A stretch of 64,000 nucleotides of DNA. Origin: an uncultured Desulfobacter sp. (GTDB lineage: Bacteria; Desulfobacterota; Desulfobacteria; Desulfobacterales; Desulfobacteraceae). The stretch is taken from positions 5,880,501 through 5,944,500 of the forward strand of contig NZ_OY762614.1 in assembly GCF_963666145.1 (NCBI RefSeq), given 5' to 3'. The notes under the pieces were generated by a model that was not told the DNA's origin, ran no database searches, and saw nothing but the letters and a program-made list of their open reading frames with translations. Positions 57,921 to 64,000 of this stretch are shown here, in pieces (position 1 is the stretch's first letter; each line of letters opens with the position of its first letter). The position numbers were made by a program, and so were the translations under genes.

Positions 57921-58403
57921 ATGGAAGAATGTCCCTGCGGAAGCAACCTGGCCTATGCCGAATGCTGCGAACCCGTCATTACCGGAACTGGGCTTGCCCG
58001 AACAGCGCAAGAACTTATGCGGGCCCGTTATACCGCTTATACTATAGCTGACACGGATTTTATTTTTAATACCACCCATCCGGATCACCGGGAAGGTTAC
58101 GACCATGCCGGTACAAAATCATGGGCCCAGAATTCCGAATGGCTGGGCCTTGAAATCGTTGCCACGGAAGCCGGCTGTTCCGAAGATCAGGAAGGTACGG
58201 TTGAGTTCATAGCCACCTTTCGAACAAACGATGTGGTGCAAAACCACCATGAACTTGGCCGTTTTGTAAAAGAGGACGAGGGATGGCTGTTCACCACCGG
58301 TGATATGGTGAAGCCCCAACCCGTTGTTTCCACCAAAGTGGGCCGCAATCAACCCTGTCCTTGCGGCAGCGGACGTAAGTACAAAAAATGCTGTGGTAGA
58401 TAA
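57921..58403 (+). CDS. YchJ-family SEC-C zinc protein
   Basis: 160 residues from the ATG at 57921, chosen for the GGAGG upstream. SEC-C zinc motifs lie at both ends: CPCGSNLAYAECC at residues 4-16 and CPCGSGRKYKKCC at the C-terminus. The central domain (NTF2-like) contains TAQELMRARYTAYTIADTDFI. Function of YchJ proteins is not established. Confidence 0.9.
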   Translation: MEECPCGSNLAYAECCEPVITGTGLARTAQELMRARYTAYTIADTDFIFNTTHPDHREGYDHAGTKSWAQNSEWLGLEIVATEAGCSEDQEGTVEFIATFRTNDVVQNHHELGRFVKEDEGWLFTTGDMVKPQPVVSTKVGRNQPCPCGSGRKYKKCCGR

Positions 58404-58417
58404 TACCAAATCATTTG

Positions 58418-58454
58418 CCGCAGGAACTTGCTACTTTTAATCAAGTTCCTGCGG
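58418..58454. terminator. Bidirectional terminator
   Basis: CCGCAGGAACTTG pairs perfectly with CAAGTTCCTGCGG around an 11-base loop, between converging genes ending at 58403 (+) and 58473 (-). Confidence 0.85.
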
Positions 58455-58472
58455 TATTTCATTGATCCTGAT

Positions 58473-58820
58473 TTAAAAGGTAATTACCGTGTATCCTTTT
58501 TCGATGAATGCGCCCATGGACGGATGGTTGGCCATATCCCCAACCAGGGGGATGCCTTCCTTTTCGATGGGATCAAGGGCCTCAAGTTTGGTTGCACAAG
58601 CTTTGCAGGCGCCGTAAATCAGCCCGGCCTTTTGGGCTTTTTGATACAGGGCGTTTAAAAAATGCCCTGATTCGGACATGGGGCCCACAAGTTTGACCGA
58701 TTCACCTTCCAGAACAATGAGTCCTTCCCGTCCCCGCTCTTTCAGGTCAAGGGCGTTGAGAAGTACGTGAACAAAACATAAAGGGTCTCCCCTGAATGCA
58801 AATAATACGGTTTTTTCCAT
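58473..58820 (-). CDS. DsrE-like small protein
   Basis: 115 residues with the DsrE/F fold pattern: FAFRGDPLCFVHVLLNALDLKERG, LEGESVKLV, and IYGACKACATKLEA with Cys near the expected reactive position. Ends VGDMANHPSMGAFIEKGYTVITF. Small sulfur-relay-like proteins of this kind are common in sulfate reducers. AGGAG precedes the start. The gap 58821-59062 holds no gene. Confidence 0.75.
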   Translation of the reverse strand: MEKTVLFAFRGDPLCFVHVLLNALDLKERGREGLIVLEGESVKLVGPMSESGHFLNALYQKAQKAGLIYGACKACATKLEALDPIEKEGIPLVGDMANHPSMGAFIEKGYTVITF

Positions 58821-59062
58821 CTTAATACTCCTGATTTTTAAGGGTTTGATTATTTTGTGCTGTGGTTGATAAAAAGGATGGATGGCCTCTGGATGATGTT
58901 GGAAACGATATTGACAATAGATTACAGCTATATTTACCGATTCCTGAAAATAGTGGTCTCTTCCTGCTGAAATTTTTTTAAAATACGGTCACTTACAGCG
59001 AGATCATATGCATGGTTGGATTTTTTGTCTGCCCTATTGGACAACGGCTGTCCAAGGTTGAA

Positions 59063-59791
59063 CTACTCCCTTTTCTTTTCCCAAAATTCACGGTTTTCCT
59101 GGAGAAGATCGCTTATATCATCATCATCATCATCATCTTCTTCTTCTTCGTTGGGTTCCGTATCCTCATCTTCCAAAGCTAAATCGGTGGACTCATCATC
59201 CGCTGGATCTATGGCCTTATCATCTTTGGTTAGTTCACCGATCAGTTCGTCAATATCCTCATCTTTAACGTCATCGGACTCATCCTGATCAAATAAAACC
59301 GCATCACCAAGGTCGTCGATTTCCAGCCCAGGATCGGTCTCATCAATATCATCGGACAGTTCTTCGGATTCCAGGGCCTCCGTCAGGGCCTCTTCAGTGT
59401 CCTCGGCTGAGTCGTCATCGTCATCATAGTCGGGAAGATCATCAGATAAATTTTCATCGACGTTCAATGCAAGCATATCATCTTCTTCTCCCAGTTGCTC
59501 ATCCTGAAGATCTGCTTGGGTATCTGCTATGGATGCCGCACTTTGACCGTCTTCAATCAAATTGCCTTCCCGGTCAAAAAGCAGGCTGCCGTTCAAATTG
59601 ATCTCATAATCCAGCCTGAATGCCACATCATTGTCATGCACAACAATCCGGCCGCCTTTAGGCGACAGGGCGCTCGCACTCAGGCGTTCCTTGAGCAGGT
59701 CCTTCACTGCTTCAAGATCCAGATCTTTTTGAACAGAGGCAATAAGATCCTGTTCTCCATCCTGTATAACTTGTGGATCCGTAATTCTCAT
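59063..59791 (-). CDS. Highly acidic low-complexity protein
   Basis: 242 residues. The first 90 form a small domain (VVHDNDVAFRLDYEINLNGSLLFDREGN). The remaining 150 are dominated by Asp and Glu with runs such as EEEEDDDDDDDISD, so the protein is disordered and strongly negative. Not recognised. It follows the CheY-fusion gene by 15 bp on the same strand, with AAGGAG, and is probably cotranscribed. Confidence 0.75.
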   Translation of the reverse strand: MRITDPQVIQDGEQDLIASVQKDLDLEAVKDLLKERLSASALSPKGGRIVVHDNDVAFRLDYEINLNGSLLFDREGNLIEDGQSAASIADTQADLQDEQLGEEDDMLALNVDENLSDDLPDYDDDDDSAEDTEEALTEALESEELSDDIDETDPGLEIDDLGDAVLFDQDESDDVKDEDIDELIGELTKDDKAIDPADDESTDLALEDEDTEPNEEEEDDDDDDDISDLLQENREFWEKKRE

Positions 59792-59806
59792 GCATAACTC
59801 CTTGGG

Positions 59807-61180
59807 TTACCGATTGAAAGCATTGTTGGCAAAACGGGCGTCGATAAAACGTTCAAGGTCAATGATCTTGCCGATTTCCATGACATCATGCATGTATTTT
59901 TGAATTTTATCAAGATCGGCTGCTTCCGGGTATAGTCCATCCCAGCGAATGGCCATGGGCTGGGAAAACACATTTTGAAGCACCTGGGGGTTCAGGCCCA
60001 TTTTTCCTTCAGGATCCAGAAAACTTACCGCAATCTCAGCAGCCCTGGCCTTATCGTTTTCAATATACTCTCCGGTCTCAACAAGCAATGAAACAAATTC
60101 CTGAACCGCTTCGGGATGTTTCTGGATAAAATCCTTTTGCATGGCAACAATACAGCAGGGATGATTTTCCCAGCTTGTGGCGGAATAAAATTCCAACTCA
60201 CCAATGTCTGCCTTGATGGCTTTGGTCGCAACCGGTTCTGCAACCATAAAACCACCCACATCCTCATTTTCTTTCATGATGCCCGGCATTTTGATGGGGG
60301 GAACCACCTCAAAGCGCACATTAATGGCTTTTTTCCCGGGCACGCCGGGTTTGAGTCCCAGCTCCTTTAAAAATTTATGTGCCAGCATATGGTGGACCGA
60401 CATTTTGTGGGGGATGTCCACAACCTTGTACTTATAAAAACTTTGTAACGAGTCAAACCTGTGATCATAATGCCGGGAGCGTACAAATGTGGAGCCGTTC
60501 TTGTGGGCAAATAAAACCAGTTGGATAGGTGAGTCATAGGCAAACAGATCCATGGCAATGGGCGCCAGGACAAAGGCGCAGTCGATTTCACCGCTTTCAA
60601 GGCCTTCCTGTATGGGGTTCCATCCACCCATCAAGTTGGTGGACAGGTCAAAGTGCTGGGGCTCAACATCACCTTGGTTAATGCGGTGCTTCAAGGCACC
60701 TAACGCCAGGTGGTCGGTGATCTGGATGTGGGCGACATTGAGTTCAACACGCCCCCCGATAATACTCCTATCCTTTATTACACGCTCTTTTTTGATTCCG
60801 CCGGAGAATGCTGTTTCAATGGCCTTTTTAATTTCTTCCTCATTAAAGGGCTTGGGGCAATGGCCGTTACCGCCGGCTTCCAGGATAGTTTTTTGCTGCC
60901 CCATATCCGCCTGGGCCGTGGCCATGATGAAAGGAAGATCTTTAAATTCCTCGGTGGCTCTCAATTCTTTAAGAAAATCGAGTCCGTCCATGGTGGGCAT
61001 GTTCCAATCGGATATGACAAGATCCGGCTTTTCAACTTTTACTTTTTCAATGCCGTCTGCACCGTTCACCGCCATGATAAGATTTGAAAATCCGGCTTTG
61101 CCCAGGATTTGTTTGAACATTATCCGCATGGTACCTGAATCGTCTGCCACTACAATTTTAATATTCGGGTCTACCGCCAT
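59807..61180 (-). CDS. CheY receiver fused to nitrate/sulfonate-type solute-binding domain
   Basis: 457 residues from the ATG at 61180 (GAGGAG upstream). Residues 1-125 form a complete CheY-like receiver: VVADDSGTMRIMFKQ, phospho-Asp in VISDWNMPTMDG, ATAQ and KPF. Residues 145-457 form an NMT1/SsuA-like periplasmic-binding fold with VAHIQITDHLALGALKHR, ENHPCCIVAMQKDFI. There is no signal peptide, so the binding domain would work in the cytoplasm as a ligand-sensing output. It resembles the Tat-exported binding protein of the ABC operon upstream (shared NHPCC), suggesting duplication and fusion. Confidence 0.85.
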   Translation of the reverse strand: MAVDPNIKIVVADDSGTMRIMFKQILGKAGFSNLIMAVNGADGIEKVKVEKPDLVISDWNMPTMDGLDFLKELRATEEFKDLPFIMATAQADMGQQKTILEAGGNGHCPKPFNEEEIKKAIETAFSGGIKKERVIKDRSIIGGRVELNVAHIQITDHLALGALKHRINQGDVEPQHFDLSTNLMGGWNPIQEGLESGEIDCAFVLAPIAMDLFAYDSPIQLVLFAHKNGSTFVRSRHYDHRFDSLQSFYKYKVVDIPHKMSVHHMLAHKFLKELGLKPGVPGKKAINVRFEVVPPIKMPGIMKENEDVGGFMVAEPVATKAIKADIGELEFYSATSWENHPCCIVAMQKDFIQKHPEAVQEFVSLLVETGEYIENDKARAAEIAVSFLDPEGKMGLNPQVLQNVFSQPMAIRWDGLYPEAADLDKIQKYMHDVMEIGKIIDLERFIDARFANNAFNR

Positions 61181-61336
61181 AAAATGCTCCTCATGTCCTG
61201 TAAAGGTGTTGTATGTTACAGCCATGGGCTGACCTGGTCTGCACCGACGCTTGGACTAAACCCACAACATCATATGAAAACAAATGCAGTTGCCTTAACC
61301 CTTGCTTTCATTAAATTAATTTAAAACTTGCATATT

Positions 61337-62191
61337 TTAAACTTTGCCGCCCCACGCCCGGCTGAACTTGTGCTGCACTTTTTGAAAAACCCTGTCGAGT
61401 ATAAATCCAAGGATACCTATGGCAATGATGACGGCCATAAGTTTGTCGTATTCCATGGTATCCCTGGCATCGTTAATCAGATATCCCAATCCCGATGATA
61501 CCCCTAAAAATTCAGCCGGAACCAAAACGATCCATGCAATTCCCAACGCCAGCCTGATACTGGTCATCATATGTGGAATTGAATATGGAATAACAATCGT
61601 TTGAATGAGTTGAATGTTATTGGCGCCCTGGTTGAGTGCCATTTTTAACCATTGGGGATTGATATTTATAACCCCAATGGCCGTATTGAGTATTATAGGA
61701 CAAATTGTCGCCATTACAATCAAAAAGTGAACTGCCGACTCAAAGCTCGTAAATAAAAGTAGTGCAATGGGCATCCAGGACAGTGGGCTGATCATTCTTA
61801 CGAATTGAATGGGCGAATATGCAAGTTTACGAAGACGGGCAAAAAAACCAATCAGCACCCCCAATGGAAGACCAATGGACGCTGAGATTGCAATGCCGAC
61901 AATAATTCTACGCACACTTGCAAAAACCGACATCCAGAATTTAGAAGTGTGAAATGCCTCTGCCAGTGCCCCAAGGGTCGGCCCGGGTAAAAACCCCTTG
62001 AAATGGTATAATTCAGGACGCGTAAAAATAAACTGCGTAACCGCGGCCCAGAGGCAAGCAAAGATCACGAGTCCTGCCAATTCGTATCTCCAACCCGACC
62101 ATACTCTGGTCAAAAAGAGTGATAACCCGGCATGAGCGGATTTGTTTCGGGGATTTCTTTTAATTGACTTCAACGGTCTCTTCCCTGGCAA
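61337..62191 (-). CDS. ABC transporter permease (SsuC/TauC/NrtB type)
   Basis: 284 residues from a TTG at 62191, inside the binding-protein gene (32-bp overlap); a TTG 18 bp later has a better ribosome site (GGAAGAG). Six hydrophobic segments and the ATPase-docking EAA loop (LNQGANNIQLIQTIVIPYSIPHM) are visible. It forms the inner-membrane channel of a nitrate, sulfonate or taurine-type importer with the two genes upstream. Confidence 0.9.
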   Translation of the reverse strand: MPGKRPLKSIKRNPRNKSAHAGLSLFLTRVWSGWRYELAGLVIFACLWAAVTQFIFTRPELYHFKGFLPGPTLGALAEAFHTSKFWMSVFASVRRIIVGIAISASIGLPLGVLIGFFARLRKLAYSPIQFVRMISPLSWMPIALLLFTSFESAVHFLIVMATICPIILNTAIGVININPQWLKMALNQGANNIQLIQTIVIPYSIPHMMTSIRLALGIAWIVLVPAEFLGVSSGLGYLINDARDTMEYDKLMAVIIAIGILGFILDRVFQKVQHKFSRAWGGKV

Positions 62192-63362
62192 AGCTATCTT
62201 TCATATCGCAACGGCAAAATCCTTTTATCCCCCCCATGTCGTCCAGTGCTTTTCTGACAAATCGGTCATCTACCAGCTGTGACACAGCCGCTTTTGTATC
62301 AAGATTTGTCAAAAAATCGGTATTGCCCTCAACCTTGGTTTTTTTCATCTGTTCCAGAATAAACCGGGTGGCCGATGGAAACGGGAAGGGCTGAAATCCG
62401 ATTCTTTCAACATGCCATTGGGGATGTACCAGTTCTTTTTCGGGAATAGCACCAAACACCCGGTTAAGAACGGATTCATCTACCGGTAAAAACCCATCGC
62501 CCTCCCTGCTCAGCACATGGGCGGTCTCCTTGGGATTTTGCAGGCACCACGCCTGGGCTCTGACTATGGCGTTAATTGCCTTTTGAATGACGATTGGATT
62601 TTCCTGGATCAAATGTTCATGGGTTACGATAACACAACAGGGATGATTTTTCCAAATATCTCCTGAATATCGCATGATTTTTGCCGAAAATTTTTCCTGG
62701 GCCAGGGCGTTGAATGGATCTGCCACGATAAATGCATCAATTTTATTTCCTAAAAGCGCCTGGGGCATATCAGGAGGGGGGAGAATAAGCAGGTTTACCT
62801 CGCGGGGTGCAAGCGGCGAACCGGGCGGACGGATCACGGGCTCAAGCCCCTGGACCTGAAGGCCCAGCTGCATAACCAAATTGTGCATGGAATACCATGA
62901 AGGCACAGCCACCTGTTTGCCCGCGAGGTCTGCAAACCGGTTGATTCCGGAGTTTGCCCTGACGGTGACGGCGCTGCCGTTGGTATGATCCCAGGCCAAT
63001 ACCTTGACAGGTATATTCTGCTTAAATCGCATCCACACGGGGATGGGAAACAGCATGTGAACCAAGTCGAATTTTCCCGTTAAAAAGGATTCCGTAAGTA
63101 TATTCCATGAACGCACCATGGTTGGTCGTTCCACATCAAGCCCTTCATGGGAAAAATACCCGAGACTATAGGCGACAAGCAGGGGCGTGGCGTCGGTAAT
63201 GGGCAGATAACCTATTTTCAACGGTCTTTTTTTTGCTGCGGCGAGGCACGGAAATCCCATGGGAGCACACGCTGCGGCACCTGCCGTCCGCATTGCAGTT
63301 TTTAAAAAATTTCGTCGTGAAATACTGTCGCAGCAAGAGGACGTCACATCGTTAAATTCCAT
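62160..63362 (-). CDS. Tat-exported ABC solute-binding protein (NMT1/SsuA type)
   Basis: 400 residues with GGAG before the ATG. A twin-arginine signal ISRRNFLKTAMRTAGAAACA directs it to the periplasm. The binding domain has LKIGYLPITDATPLLVAYSLGYF and NHPCCVIVTHEHLIQENP. It collects substrate for the permease and ATPase. Its start overlaps the ATPase gene end by 11 bp. Substrate (nitrate, sulfonate, taurine, bicarbonate or a thiamine precursor) cannot be settled from sequence. Confidence 0.9.
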   Translation of the reverse strand: MEFNDVTSSCCDSISRRNFLKTAMRTAGAAACAPMGFPCLAAAKKRPLKIGYLPITDATPLLVAYSLGYFSHEGLDVERPTMVRSWNILTESFLTGKFDLVHMLFPIPVWMRFKQNIPVKVLAWDHTNGSAVTVRANSGINRFADLAGKQVAVPSWYSMHNLVMQLGLQVQGLEPVIRPPGSPLAPREVNLLILPPPDMPQALLGNKIDAFIVADPFNALAQEKFSAKIMRYSGDIWKNHPCCVIVTHEHLIQENPIVIQKAINAIVRAQAWCLQNPKETAHVLSREGDGFLPVDESVLNRVFGAIPEKELVHPQWHVERIGFQPFPFPSATRFILEQMKKTKVEGNTDFLTNLDTKAAVSQLVDDRFVRKALDDMGGIKGFCRCDMKDSFAREETVEVN

Positions 63363-64000
63363 TAGTAATGCTCCGTTTTACTAAATATGCGATTTTAAAC
63401 CGATCAAGAATCTCTGTTCTCAATGCTTTGACCACAGGATCATGCCGTTTTCTGGGATAGGGGACATCAATTTCAAAAATATCAGAAATGCTTGCAGGAT
63501 CCCCTGCCAGAACCACAATTTTATTTCCAAGGCGGATGGCTTCATCTATGTCATGGGTAACAAAAACTGCGGTAAAACTTTCCGACATCCACAAATTTAC
63601 AAGTTCCTCCTGAATATGCGCCTGGGTAAAGGTATCCAGAGAGGCAAAGGGTTCGTCAAGCAGCAACACCTCGGGGCGGCCGACCAGTGCCCTGGCAAGG
63701 CAGACCCGTTGGGCCATGCCCAACGAGAGCTGGTCAGGTTTTGCCTCGGCCGCACCTGCCAGCCCCATGATTTCCAGAAACTGGATTACCCGGTATTCCA
63801 GGTCCTGGGTGTCTTTTCTGATTTTGCAGCCATACGCCACATTTTCTTTGACACTGAGCCATGGAATCAAGGCCGGCTGCTGGAACAGCATGGAGCGGGA
63901 GGGGTGGATGCCGGTGATGGGCGTGCCGTCTACGCAGATCTGCCCGCTGCTTGGCTTTTCAAGCCCTGCCAGTAGGTTCAGCAAAGTGGTCTTCCCACAC
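63352..64000 (-). CDS. ABC transporter ATPase, truncated by window edge
   Basis: The frame is open to the window end; the first visible residues are the end of Walker A (CGKTTLLNLLAG). Other motifs: Q-loop LFQQPALIPW, signature LSLGMAQRVCLARAL (a variant of LSGGQ), Walker B VLLLDEPFASLD and H-loop FVTHDIDEAI. It is the first gene of the operon as seen, followed by binding protein and permease, all overlapping. TauB/SsuB/NrtD class. Confidence 0.93.
   Translation of the reverse strand, partial: CGKTTLLNLLAGLEKPSSGQICVDGTPITGIHPSRSMLFQQPALIPWLSVKENVAYGCKIRKDTQDLEYRVIQFLEIMGLAGAAEAKPDQLSLGMAQRVCLARALVGRPEVLLLDEPFASLDTFTQAHIQEELVNLWMSESFTAVFVTHDIDEAIRLGNKIVVLAGDPASISDIFEIDVPYPRKRHDPVVKALRTEILDRFKIAYLVKRSITNGI

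Noticed and set aside
59010..59290. Ser-rich forward frame over the acidic gene
   Set aside because: It is the antisense reading of the Asp/Glu codon runs (ATC/TCATCA repeats) and not a protein.

Overview
The window looks like a chromosomal segment of a Gram-negative sulfate reducer of the Desulfobacteraceae type (Desulfobacter/Desulfobacula-like). This is inferred from gene content: an outer-membrane porin, a giant FAD/Fe-S lactate-type dehydrogenase, a rhodanese-rubrerythrin fusion, a PerR-like regulator, a Tdh/Kbl threonine pathway and the styles of the IS elements. No rRNA is present to fix the taxonomy. I ran no database searches; all family names come from motif recognition.

Left part (1-29,670). 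A partial tyrosine recombinase and a complete tRNA-Arg(UCU) on the minus strand open the window. The anticodon loop and 5' half of that tRNA, 46 bp in all, are repeated exactly at 29,625-29,670, and both copies are followed by a tRNA-type promoter with identical spacing. The repeats bracket a 28.9-kb integrative island. Its integrase (15,638-16,867) lies in the middle, and a pair of CGGGTCA boxes spaced 11 bp recurs at the left end, the right end and upstream of the integrase. The island encodes a family-B DNA polymerase of 1,218 aa with features I associate with primer-independent 'pipolin' polymerases (KTRG, TTDG). The polymerase has a large C-terminal extension, sits in a tight operon with three orphan genes and follows a hairpin-rich, origin-like spacer. 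The island also carries antirestriction-type and RadC-like genes, a decayed primase, and several probable defence genes: a PHP-SMC ATPase, an HD-GHKL protein, and a Lamassu-like pair of DUF4297 nuclease and SMC ATPase. A transposase-derived protein that has lost two of its three catalytic acids is also present.

Middle part (30,000-50,650). Core genes follow: prfC, a DUF3683/FAD/Fe-S oxidoreductase, rsmE, a cNMP-binding protein, rhodanese-rubrerythrin and a PerR/Fur regulator. Next is a nest of insertion sequences, an IS1634-like element split by a complete IS66 (8-bp target duplication) and a complete ISAs1 element (10-bp duplication). Directly after it, katG is cut in two by a 4,305-bp transposon with about 25-bp inverted repeats and a 6-bp target duplication. 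That transposon carries a translationally coupled four-gene operon: CHC2 zinc-finger protein, helical protein, DDE transposase and AAA ATPase. I do not recognise it as a named element.

Right part (50,700-64,000). Ordinary chromosomal genes: a porin, tdh-kbl for threonine breakdown, a response-regulator diguanylate cyclase, selO, a YchJ-like SEC-C protein, a DsrE-like protein and a very acidic protein. The window ends in a nitrate/sulfonate/taurine-type ABC transporter operon next to an unusual fusion of a CheY receiver with a transporter-type solute-binding domain.
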